DNA of 64,000 bases from Agrobacterium rosae (GTDB lineage: Bacteria; Pseudomonadota; Alphaproteobacteria; Rhizobiales; Rhizobiaceae). Under the pieces are notes generated by a model. It was not told the DNA's origin, did no database searches, and worked only from the letters and a program-made list of their open reading frames with translations. The position numbers and the translations under genes are program-made. This document shows, one piece after another, positions 56,252 through 64,000 of this stretch. The stretch's first letter is position 1; every line of letters starts with the position of its first letter. The stretch spans positions 294,969 through 358,968 of the forward strand of contig NZ_NXEJ01000009.1 of assembly GCF_002915175.1 (NCBI RefSeq), read 5' to 3'.

Positions 56252-57703
56252 TTACATTCCCTTGGGAGTGTTGGCTGCAATGCGGTTGTTCGAGGATGTC
56301 GTTGGGCTGCCGACGGCATAGCCGCCACCCAGTGCGACGCTGAGACGCACATAGTCCTGTGCGGTGGTTTGAACCGCCGTCGCCAGGTTTGCCTGGGCCG
56401 TAGACACCTGACGCTGCGCGTCGAGGACGTCGAGCAGCGAAGAGGCACCGTCGCGGTAGCTTGCTGTGGCGAGCGACAGGGCTTCCTGATAGGACTTGAC
56501 GGTTCTGCGAAGGGCATCTTCCGTCTGCTTATCGCGGTTTACGGCAGCCAGGGCATTTTCAACTTCTTCGATGCCGTTCAGCACGGTTTCCTTCCATGCC
56601 AGATACTGTTCGCGAGCAGAGGACTTGGCAATATCGACATTGGCGCGCAGGCTACCACCATCAAAGATCGGGAGAACAAGGCTTGGGCCGAAGGACCAGG
56701 AATTCGATGTTCCGCGCGAACCGTTGTTGGAAAGGTTTACGTAGCTTGGCGAAATCGACCCGCTGATCGTGATGCTTGGATAGAGGCGTGATTCGGCAAC
56801 GCCGATTTCTGCGACAGCCGCTGCGAGATTGCGTTCGGCCACGCGGATGTCGGGGCGATTGCGAATGAGGTCTGCCGGAATACCGGTGAGCGGTGCCCTG
56901 CGGGCAACAGGCTGACGTGCCCCGCGCTGCAACTCAACCACCAGCGACGATGCCGGCATGCCAAGCAGCGTGGCGATGCGGTGTGCCGCCTGGCGGAAGC
57001 TGGTTTCCAGACCTGGCATATCCGCGAGCGTGGAGTTGACCAGGCCTTCAGACTGAACGACGTCAAGACGCGAAGCCGCACCGGCTTCAAGCTGGAGCTT
57101 CGTCAGGTCCAGTGTTTCGCGGCGTGACTTGAGGTTTTCGCGCGCGATTGCCAGACGTTCCTGATAGTAGCGAACGTCGATATAGGCTGCGACAACCGAA
57201 GAGATCAGCGTCAGGCGCTGTACGTCGGCGGTCGAGTAGGCTGCATCCAGCGAAGCGCTGGCGCTTTCCTTGGCGCGGCGGTACTGGCCAAAAAGGTCCA
57301 ACAGCCAGGATGCGTCGAGAGCGCCACTTGAGGTGTTTTGAACCGAGCTGTTGTTGCTTGGGAAGCTGCCCTTGGTCTGGGACGTCGTATGGCTGCCGGA
57401 GCCGGTGAGGCTTGGAAGAGCGCCTGCGCCTGCAACGGTGATCTGCGACTGAGCCTGATTGATGCGCTCGATTGCCTGTAGAACGGTTAGGTTCTGCGCA
57501 AGGCCGGTCGCGACATATCCATTCAAACGGCTGTCGTTGAAGGCGTTCCACCAAGCGACTGTCGCAACGTCGCCGTTGGTTGCTTTTCCACCTTCGGCAA
57601 ATTTGCCGGGCAGCTGGATTTCCGGTTCTTTATGGTCAGGTCCGACAACACAGCCCGAGAGCAAAAGCAACGTCAGAGGAATGGTAGCGCGAATAGACAG
57701 CAT
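56252..57703 (-). CDS. Outer-membrane efflux lipoprotein (NodT/OprM family)
   Basis: A 483-residue TolC-like channel. The N-terminus MLSIRATIPLTLLLLSGC is a lipoprotein signal with the lipidated Cys at residue 18. The two repeated outer-membrane efflux domains follow (for example LTLISSVVAAYIDVRYYQERLA and a later SYQEALSLATASYRDGASSLLDVLDAQRQ). It completes the tripartite pump with the adaptor and RND protein encoded just upstream. I chose the ATG at 57703, with GGGAT 8 bases upstream, over 57775. Confidence 0.92.
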   Translation of the reverse strand: MLSIRATIPLTLLLLSGCVVGPDHKEPEIQLPGKFAEGGKATNGDVATVAWWNAFNDSRLNGYVATGLAQNLTVLQAIERINQAQSQITVAGAGALPSLTGSGSHTTSQTKGSFPSNNSSVQNTSSGALDASWLLDLFGQYRRAKESASASLDAAYSTADVQRLTLISSVVAAYIDVRYYQERLAIARENLKSRRETLDLTKLQLEAGAASRLDVVQSEGLVNSTLADMPGLETSFRQAAHRIATLLGMPASSLVVELQRGARQPVARRAPLTGIPADLIRNRPDIRVAERNLAAAVAEIGVAESRLYPSITISGSISPSYVNLSNNGSRGTSNSWSFGPSLVLPIFDGGSLRANVDIAKSSAREQYLAWKETVLNGIEEVENALAAVNRDKQTEDALRRTVKSYQEALSLATASYRDGASSLLDVLDAQRQVSTAQANLATAVQTTAQDYVRLSVALGGGYAVGSPTTSSNNRIAANTPKGM

Positions 57704-57843
57704 GAAGTTATCCCAATATTTTGGTGCACATGACACACCAGTCAAAACGAGCTTAGCGCTGCTGCGTGCTGACAAAAATGCGGTTCATAATTTCCAACAT
57801 TTCTAACAGCGTCTTCCGGCTTTGCTAGCACATTTTTGGTTTG

Positions 57844-60800
57844 TTAACGTTTAGATAGACGCCGAATCATGACGAAAAACGAGGGAATGAAGAAAATTCC
57901 GAGGAGTGTTGCAGAAAGCATACCACCCAGAACGCCGATACCGATCGCATTTTGCGCCGCAGAGCCCGCTCCGCTGGCAATGGCCAGTGGAACGACGCCG
58001 AGAATGAACGCGAGCGAAGTCATGATGATCGGGCGCAATCTCAGCTTTGCAGCCTCGAGTGTCGCGTCGAGCAGACTTAATCCGTGCTCTTGCCGTTCCT
58101 TGGCGAATTCCACGATCAGGATCGCGTTTTTCGCGGCAAGCCCGATCGTCGTCAGCAGACCCACCTTGAAGTAGACGTCGTTGGACTGTCCGAAGAAGTG
58201 TGCGGCGAGCAATGCACCGACCACGCCCACGGGGACGGCCATGATGACGGAGAAGGGGATCGACCAGCTTTCATAAAGTGCAGAAAGGCACAGGAAGACG
58301 ATCAGAACGGAAAGCGCGTAGAGCAACGGTGCCTGAGATCCGGAAAGTCGCTCCTGATAGGAAAGACCAGTCCAAGCTACCGAGTACCCGCCATCCATTT
58401 GGGAGACGATTCGGTCCACCTCGTTCATGGCGTCGCCGGAACTGACGCCTGGAGGAGCGGCACCTTCCAGAGAGAAGGCATTTGCCGCATTATAAGCGGA
58501 GACGGATGGCAATCCATTGACCCATTTTGCGGTCGCAAAGGATGTGAAAGGCACCATTTCGTTGCCCGAATTTCGGGCGTTCCAGTATTTCAGGTCTTCG
58601 GCCTGCATGCGGTATGGCGCATCCGACTGTACATAGACCTTCTTGATCTTGTTGTTGAGCGTGAAGTCGTTGACCCGGCTGCCAGCAAAAATCGTGGTCA
58701 GCATGGAGTTGACTTCGGAAATGCTGAGGCCCATGGCCCCGAGCTTCTCCTGGTCCAGCTCAAGCTTGACCTGGCTTTCCTGGTCACGGTCATTGGCGCG
58801 CATGGACGTGATTTTGCCGCTGGAATTTGCGGCTGCAATCAACTCTTTCGATGCAGCTACGAGCGCTTCACTTCCCTGGTTTCCGCTGTCCACCAGGTAC
58901 ATGGAGAAGCCACTGGAGTTACCCAGGCCCTGAATGGCAGGCGGTAGGATCGGGAAGACCTGCGCTTCGCGGAAGGTCATGAACGTTCCCATAGCGCGCT
59001 GGACAACTGCCGAAGCGGCCATTTTCGGGTCTGTTCGCTGATCGAAATCCTTCAGCTTGGCAAAGACGAGCGCGTAGCTTTGTCCGCTACCGGTAAAGCT
59101 GAAGCCGTTGACCGCAAAAATGCTGTCGATGACGTCTTTTTCCTGGTCGAGATAATAGTTCTCGACTTTCTCGATCACCTTTGCCGTCTGCGTGCTCGTG
59201 GAGCCATTGGGCAGCTGGATGATCGTCATTAGAACGCCCTGGTCTTCCTGGGGCAGGAAGGACGATGGCAACCGTGTGAAGAACCAGGCACATCCACCCA
59301 AGACGATTGCGAACATGAGCAACACGCGTAATGGACGCTTCAGCAGGTAACCTACGGAACTCACATATCCCGTGGTGGTGCGGTCGAAATTACGGTTGAA
59401 CCATGCGCCGGGGCCACGGCTCTTCTTATTATGGTCGATCGGCTTCAACATCGTGGCGCAAAGCGCCGGTGTCAGCACGATGGCCACAACGGCGGAAAGC
59501 AGCATCGCAGATACGATGGTGACGGAGAACTGACGGTAGATGATACCGGTCGAGCCGCCGAAGAAGGCCATGGGAATGAACACGGCGGTCAGAACCAGCG
59601 CGATACCGACAATTGCACCGGTGATTTCGCCCATGGATTTCTCCGTGGCTTCAAGCGGTCCTAACCCCTCCTCGGACATGATGCGCTCGACGTTTTCAAC
59701 GACGACGATGGCGTCATCGACGAGAAGGCCGATGGCAAGCACCATCGCAAACATCGTCAGCGTGTTGATCGAATAACCGGTGAGCGCAAGAATGCCGAAG
59801 GTTCCAAGCAGCACCACGGGAACCGCAATCATCGGAATGAAGGTGGCGCGCATGTTCTGAAGGAAAACCAGCAGCACGACGAAGACCAGCACGATGGCTT
59901 CGATCAGCGTGTGCACGACCTTCTCGATCGACAGCGAAACGAAAGGCGTCGTATCGTAAGGATAGATGACCTTGACGTTCTGTGGCAGGGTCGGTGCGAT
60001 CTGCGCCATCTTGTCTTTGACAAGAGCGGCCGTATCGAGCGCATTTGCGCCTGTGGCAAGATTCACCGCAAAACCCGACGCTGGCTGACGGTTGGATCGC
60101 GAGGTCGAGGCGTAGGTTTCCTGGCCTATCTCGACGCGTGCAACGTCGCTCAATCGAACATTGGCACCCGTGTTATCCACCTTGAGAATGATGCGCTCGA
60201 AGTCGGAAACCGTCGTCAGCTGGCTTTGTGCCGTCATCGTGACGTTGATCTGCTGACCTTCCAATGCCGGCAGTCCGCCCACGGAGCCAACAGACACCTG
60301 CGTGTTCTGCGACTGAATGGCCGAGGTGACATCAGCTGGCGTCAGCTGGAATTTCTTCATTTTGAAAGGGTCGAGCCAGATGCGCATGGCGAAGGCGGAG
60401 CCGAAGGCATTGATGTTGCCGACACCCTCGATGCGTTTCACCTGATCTTCGATCTGGGTGGAAAAAATGTCACCGAGATCGGCTGACGAACGCTTTCCAT
60501 CGGTCGAAACCAACGCGCCGACGAGCAGAATGCTCGATGTCGATTTGGTGACTCCGATGCCGAGATCCTGAACCACGGCCGGCAGTTGCGATGTGACGAG
60601 CGCAAGCTTGTTCTGCACCTGAACCTGGGCGATATCGCCATTGACGCTGTTGTCGAACGTCAGGGTGATGCTCGCAGATCCTGTTGTGGAAGACGAGTTC
60701 ATGTAGGTCAGCCCGTCAAGGCCGGTCATGCCGTCTTCAATGATCTGCGTCACGGTTTTGCGCACCGTATCGGCGCTGGCACCGGTGTAGCTTGCGCTGA

Positions 60801-60933
60801 TGCGGATGGTTGGCGGCGCAATTTCCGGATATTGGGAAATCGACAGCGTGTTGATGGCCAATGCGCCACCCAACATGATGACGATGGAAATCACCCAAGC
60901 AAAGATCGGCCGTCGAATGAAAAATTTTGACAT
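57844..60933 (-). CDS. RND multidrug efflux transporter (AcrB/MexB family)
   Basis: A 1029-residue inner-membrane HAE1-type pump with 12 membrane helices and two large periplasmic loops. It begins MSKFFIRRPIFAWVISIVIMLGG, the standard start. The proton-relay aspartates are in LLVDDAIVVVENVER and the partner lysine in GLAAKNAILIVEF. It drives drug/proton exchange through the adaptor and outer-membrane channel. It starts 43 bases after the adaptor stop. Known Agrobacterium relatives include the AmeABC and IfeAB systems; I cannot say by eye which, if either, this is. Confidence 0.96.
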   Translation of the reverse strand: MSKFFIRRPIFAWVISIVIMLGGALAINTLSISQYPEIAPPTIRISASYTGASADTVRKTVTQIIEDGMTGLDGLTYMNSSSTTGSASITLTFDNSVNGDIAQVQVQNKLALVTSQLPAVVQDLGIGVTKSTSSILLVGALVSTDGKRSSADLGDIFSTQIEDQVKRIEGVGNINAFGSAFAMRIWLDPFKMKKFQLTPADVTSAIQSQNTQVSVGSVGGLPALEGQQINVTMTAQSQLTTVSDFERIILKVDNTGANVRLSDVARVEIGQETYASTSRSNRQPASGFAVNLATGANALDTAALVKDKMAQIAPTLPQNVKVIYPYDTTPFVSLSIEKVVHTLIEAIVLVFVVLLVFLQNMRATFIPMIAVPVVLLGTFGILALTGYSINTLTMFAMVLAIGLLVDDAIVVVENVERIMSEEGLGPLEATEKSMGEITGAIVGIALVLTAVFIPMAFFGGSTGIIYRQFSVTIVSAMLLSAVVAIVLTPALCATMLKPIDHNKKSRGPGAWFNRNFDRTTTGYVSSVGYLLKRPLRVLLMFAIVLGGCAWFFTRLPSSFLPQEDQGVLMTIIQLPNGSTSTQTAKVIEKVENYYLDQEKDVIDSIFAVNGFSFTGSGQSYALVFAKLKDFDQRTDPKMAASAVVQRAMGTFMTFREAQVFPILPPAIQGLGNSSGFSMYLVDSGNQGSEALVAASKELIAAANSSGKITSMRANDRDQESQVKLELDQEKLGAMGLSISEVNSMLTTIFAGSRVNDFTLNNKIKKVYVQSDAPYRMQAEDLKYWNARNSGNEMVPFTSFATAKWVNGLPSVSAYNAANAFSLEGAAPPGVSSGDAMNEVDRIVSQMDGGYSVAWTGLSYQERLSGSQAPLLYALSVLIVFLCLSALYESWSIPFSVIMAVPVGVVGALLAAHFFGQSNDVYFKVGLLTTIGLAAKNAILIVEFAKERQEHGLSLLDATLEAAKLRLRPIIMTSLAFILGVVPLAIASGAGSAAQNAIGIGVLGGMLSATLLGIFFIPSFFVMIRRLSKR

Positions 60934-60976
60934 ATCTAGTTCCTGATCACGATGTTGCCGAGCATGTCTTCAGACA

Positions 60977-62191
60977 TCATGATTTCGGCGCGGGAGCAGG
61001 AGCAGCCTGAGCGTCCTGCTTTTCTATGATGGATCCCTTTTCATCGATTTCGGCCGGTATGGGTTTGACCGTGGCATTGTCGGCTATCCATTGAAATCCG
61101 TCTGCGATCAGCCTGTCGCCATCCGCGACATTCTCCGTGACGAGCCAGTTGTTTCCAGAAAGCTGGCTGGTTGGAAATGTTCTGGTCTCGACTTTGTTTT
61201 CAGCCGTGACGAACTTTGCGGTCAGCTCTCCATTCGCGTTTCGGCTGCCCGCGCGCTGGGGAATGAGATAGCCGATTTCCTTGCCAACGGTAATCGTGGC
61301 ACGCACATACATACCTGGAAGAATGGTGTTTTCCGGATTGTCGAAAAGGGTGCGGATGGAAACCGTGCCTGTCGTCGTGCTGACGGCCATTTCCGACATG
61401 TCGAGCTTGCCCACATTCGGGTATTCCGAACCGTCCTCAAGCGTCAGGCGAATGTCCGTCGTTTCGCTGTTGTCGCGTCGCTCCAGCTTTCCAGCCTTGA
61501 TCGCAGACTGAAGGCGAAGAAGGTTCACGCTGGACTCGTTCAATTGAATATAGATCGGATTGATTTTTCGAAGGGTCATCAGTGAGCCGGTCTGGCTGGC
61601 GGTGACGACGTTGCCGATCGAGAAATTGGTGGCAGATGTCACGCCGTCGAAGGGCGCGCGAACTTCTGTCAGGGAGAGATTGATCTGTGCTGTCTGCAAG
61701 GTCGCGCGGGCCTCCGCAACGGAGGCTTTCGCCTGAAGCAGCGTCGTGCGCGCATCTTCGAATTCTTTTTGCGACGCACCGCTATTGGCGAGGCGCTCGT
61801 AGCGCTGCAAATTCGCTTCGGCGGCAGGTACGCTGACCTCTGCCCGCTCCAGAGACGCCTGCGCTTCTGCGAGAGACGCCTGATAGGTGTCGTCGTCGAT
61901 CTTGTACAGCAGGTCGCCAGCCTTGACGAAACTACCTTCCTTGAAGGCGATGTCCTTGATGATACCGCCCACACGCGGACGAATATCCGCCGTCTGGAAA
62001 GCGTCGGCGCGCCCCGGAAGCAAAGTCGTGAGCGGATAGTCGCTCTTTTTCATGGTAACGACGCTGACGGGGGCAGGGGGGCGCTGATTGCCCTGCGCCG
62101 GAGCCTTCTTGGCCTCGTCGCTGTCGCTGCAACCGGCAAGAATGCCCGCCACGAGCAATGTGGTGAAGAGAGGATATAGACGTCTTTTCAT
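60977..62191 (-). CDS. RND efflux periplasmic adaptor (membrane fusion) lipoprotein
   Basis: A 404-residue adaptor of the AcrA/MexA type. The lipoprotein signal is MKRRLYPLFTTLLVAGILAGC, with Cys21. Lipoyl half-motifs (RPRVGGIIKDIAFKEGSFVKAGDLLYKID and VRAPFDGVTSATNFSIGNVV) flank a coiled coil, followed by beta-barrel and membrane-proximal domains. I chose the ATG at 62191, with GAGA just upstream, though 62203 is possible. It leads the pump operon. Confidence 0.93.
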   Translation of the reverse strand: MKRRLYPLFTTLLVAGILAGCSDSDEAKKAPAQGNQRPPAPVSVVTMKKSDYPLTTLLPGRADAFQTADIRPRVGGIIKDIAFKEGSFVKAGDLLYKIDDDTYQASLAEAQASLERAEVSVPAAEANLQRYERLANSGASQKEFEDARTTLLQAKASVAEARATLQTAQINLSLTEVRAPFDGVTSATNFSIGNVVTASQTGSLMTLRKINPIYIQLNESSVNLLRLQSAIKAGKLERRDNSETTDIRLTLEDGSEYPNVGKLDMSEMAVSTTTGTVSIRTLFDNPENTILPGMYVRATITVGKEIGYLIPQRAGSRNANGELTAKFVTAENKVETRTFPTSQLSGNNWLVTENVADGDRLIADGFQWIADNATVKPIPAEIDEKGSIIEKQDAQAAPAPAPKS

Positions 62192-62321
62192 CGTTTTTCT
62201 CATATCAGCGGTCAAATCTCGATTGGTTGTCTGGGCGGTCAAAAATGCGGATACATATCTTTTGCAATTATCAGCGCTCATTGCGCGTCAAAACGGGCAT
62301 GACGCAACACATTATCAGGCA

Positions 62322-62349
62322 AAGTGACGTATAGTCGCTATCGTCACTT
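62322..62349. promoter_or_regulatory. Operator-like palindrome between tetR and the pump genes
   Basis: Perfect arms AAGTGACG/CGTCACTT flank a 12-base centre that contains ATAG/CTAT. It overlaps the tetR stop codon and lies about 130 bases upstream of the adaptor gene. It fits a TetR-family operator; no T run follows, so a terminator is less likely. Confidence 0.5.
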
Positions 62350-63003
62350 ATCAATCCCATATCGCAGTGCAGCATGAAGTAAGTGGATCAGTTCATCACA
62401 TCGTGTTGCTAAAATGTCGACGTCTTCATGGGCAATCAATGCAGGATGCAAAACGCTGGTCAAAGCAAAAAGAGCCGTCCGAGATGATCGATCGATATCC
62501 GTTGGAGGGTATGTCCCCGTCTTTATTCCATCGCGGATGATCTTGGCGAATTGCTCTGTAATCACATTCTCATAATGGTGACCGCAAGCAAGCTCTCTTT
62601 TAGCGGTCATCAAAATCATTTCGAAGATATACGGATTGTCGTTTAAATCACGACGATGGTTCTCCATCAGGCTGTGTGCCAGATGCCGCATTCTTTGGAA
62701 GGGAGAATGAGTTGCGTCGAGTGGATCGATCCTGTGTTCCAGCAAGCGAATTTGCTGCAGGAAGATGGCGTCGACCAAGGCGTTCTTGGAGCTGAAGTGC
62801 TTGAAGACATTTGCCGGAGACATGGCCAGCGCAGCGGCGATATCTGCAATCGATACGGCCCCGAACCCCCGCTCGCGAAAAAGCCGCTCGGTCATCGCCA
62901 GAATCTCGCGGCGCGTCTCTTCACCGGATCGTCGTGGACGGATTTGCCGCCCACTCGTTTCGTTTTTCTGTGATGATGACGTTTGTGCGCTGGCTTTGGC
63001 CAA
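62344..63003 (-). CDS. TetR-family transcriptional regulator of the RND pump
   Basis: A 219-residue repressor. The helix-turn-helix lies at about 28-75 (TRREILAMTERLFRERGFGAVSIADIAAALAMSPANVFKHFSSK), followed by a helical ligand-binding domain ending LLHAALRYGIDK. The start is a TTG at 63003 with a good GGGAG 8 bases upstream; no usable ATG exists before the HTH. It is only 2 bases after the purC stop, so it may be read through from purC. By position it controls the downstream pump. Confidence 0.88.
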   Translation of the reverse strand: MAKASAQTSSSQKNETSGRQIRPRRSGEETRREILAMTERLFRERGFGAVSIADIAAALAMSPANVFKHFSSKNALVDAIFLQQIRLLEHRIDPLDATHSPFQRMRHLAHSLMENHRRDLNDNPYIFEMILMTAKRELACGHHYENVITEQFAKIIRDGIKTGTYPPTDIDRSSRTALFALTSVLHPALIAHEDVDILATRCDELIHLLHAALRYGIDK

Positions 63004-63005
63004 GA

Positions 63006-63956
63006 CTACGCTCCCTGAAAAAAGGGTTCCAGATTCTTCCGCACACGCTGAATGGTCGAAGGCTCGCTGTCATCCGGCTTGAATGTTTCCCCGGTGATGC
63101 GCTCGAAGGCCTCGATATAGACCTTGGAGGTTTGCAGAACCAGTTCCTGCGGAATTTCCGGAATGTCATCCTTATAGGGGTCGCAACGCTCTGCCACCCA
63201 TGCCCGAACGAAATCCTTATCGAAACTCTGAGGACGGGTGCCATCCTGAAAAGCCTGTCCATAGGTGTCAGCCATCCAGTAACGGCTGCTGTCAGGCGTA
63301 TGGATTTCGTCGGCCAGAATGATGGTATCGTTTTCATCGGTGCCGAATTCATACTTAGTGTCGACAAGGATGAGACCTTGCTTGGCTGCGACCTCCTGTC
63401 CTCGTTTGAAAAGGGCCAGAGCGTAGGTTGAAAGCGTTTCCCACTGTGACTGCGTCAGCAATCCCTTATCGATAATCTCAGCCGGTGTGAGCGGCTCATC
63501 ATGGCCGCCATCGAATTCTTTGCTGGTTGGTGTAATGATCGGCTCGGGCAGGACCTGATTGTCTTTCATGCCGTCCGGGAAGGTAACGCCATACATATCG
63601 CGCTCACCCTTCTTATAGAGCGTCAGAATGGACGTGCCCGTCGTGCCAGCCAGATACCCGCGCACCACAATCTCAACGGGCAGAATATCGAGCCTCTTGC
63701 CGATCACTACATTCGGATCCGGATAGGAGACGACATGGTTCGGGCAGATGTCTGTGGTCTGTTCGAACCAGTAGCGCGCTGTCTGCGTCAAAACCTGACC
63801 CTTATAAGGAATGCAGGTCAAGATACGGTCGAAGGCACTGAGACGATCGGTCGAGATGATGACGCGATTGCCGTCGGGCAGGTCATAATTCTCGCGAACC
63901 TTGCCGCGATAATACTGTGGAAGTTCAGGAATGACGGCTTCTGCTAGAACACGCAC
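63006..63956 (-). CDS. purC: SAICAR synthase PurC (long form)
   Basis: Joins CAIR and aspartate in purine synthesis. The 316-residue protein is the longer of the two PurC types seen in rhizobia. It has [28 protein letters not shown] near the start, [12 protein letters not shown], and [30 protein letters not shown] favour the GTG at 63956 (GGAC upstream); a TTG at 63968 is also possible. The gene begins about 45 bases from the window's right edge, and the promoter lies partly outside. Confidence 0.93.
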   Translation of the reverse strand: MRVLAEAVIPELPQYYRGKVRENYDLPDGNRVIISTDRLSAFDRILTCIPYKGQVLTQTARYWFEQTTDICPNHVVSYPDPNVVIGKRLDILPVEIVVRGYLAGTTGTSILTLYKKGERDMYGVTFPDGMKDNQVLPEPIITPTSKEFDGGHDEPLTPAEIIDKGLLTQSQWETLSTYALALFKRGQEVAAKQGLILVDTKYEFGTDENDTIILADEIHTPDSSRYWMADTYGQAFQDGTRPQSFDKDFVRAWVAERCDPYKDDIPEIPQELVLQTSKVYIEAFERITGETFKPDDSEPSTIQRVRKNLEPFFQGA

Positions 63957-64000
63957 GGAATTGTCCAATCTATCTCTATAATGCGATCGTCGGTTCAGGC

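Overview
This 64 kb window is chromosomal DNA of an Agrobacterium/Rhizobium-type alphaproteobacterium. The evidence is the gene content: a C4-type 5-aminolevulinate synthase (HemA), a TamA-TamB pair, HemA and Dxr close together, the TPP-riboswitch-led thiC-thiO-thiS-thiG operon, soluble PAS chemoreceptors, the longer (about 316 residue) form of SAICAR synthase, and a carrier-protein aminoacylation operon of the kind known from Agrobacterium and Bradyrhizobium. Coding density is high, start/stop codons often overlap (ATGA, GTGA, TGATG), and GTG and TTG starts are common. I found no tRNA, rRNA, insertion sequence, integrase, phage gene or CRISPR array, so this looks like core or old accessory chromosome rather than a recent island.

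Layout. 1-3.2 kb: two paralogous PAS chemoreceptors (the first cut by the window edge) flanking a cheW. 3.4-9.6 kb: tamB and tamA. 9.7-15.8 kb: a glycine-zipper lipoprotein, hemA behind an FNR-type box, zinT behind a Zur-like palindrome, dxr, a PAP2 phosphatase and a flavin monooxygenase. 15.8-25.4 kb: one apparent seven-gene operon (minus strand) in which a peptide-type ABC importer (fused double ATPase, binding protein, two permeases) runs straight into three glycosyltransferases. 25.6-30.4 kb: more glycan genes (GT32 transferase, polysaccharide deacetylase, GT4 transferase, a frameshifted nucleotide-sugar dehydrogenase) and a small methyltransferase.

30.4-36.5 kb: a cyclic-nucleotide set on the minus strand: a membrane cyclase with a cytochrome-b-like anchor and a [2Fe-2S] domain, a metallo-beta-lactamase-fold hydrolase, a single cyclic-nucleotide-binding domain protein, and a strange ABC exporter-like protein. 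The exporter has lost every ATPase motif and carries three copies of a Q-loop-like segment. 36.7-42.5 kb: the most unusual locus, a five-gene operon of carrier protein, acyl-CoA-dehydrogenase homologue lacking the canonical catalytic Glu, a SerRS-like amino acid:carrier-protein ligase, a DUF1839 protein and a GH2-like protein. Its chemistry can be partly inferred, but its product is unknown.

42.6-50.7 kb: thiamin synthesis (riboswitch, terminator, thiCOSG), a P1-family peptidase, a one-domain ModE regulator, and modABC behind two ModE-like operators. 50.8-56.2 kb: an amino-acid/amine oxidase homologue divergent from a stand-alone AsnC-type ligand domain, two small unrecognised genes, then EF-P with both of its beta-lysylation enzymes (EpmA, EpmB). 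56.2-64 kb: a tripartite RND multidrug pump with its TetR-type regulator immediately behind purC.

All gene identities are from reading translations by eye against remembered family motifs; no database search was possible.
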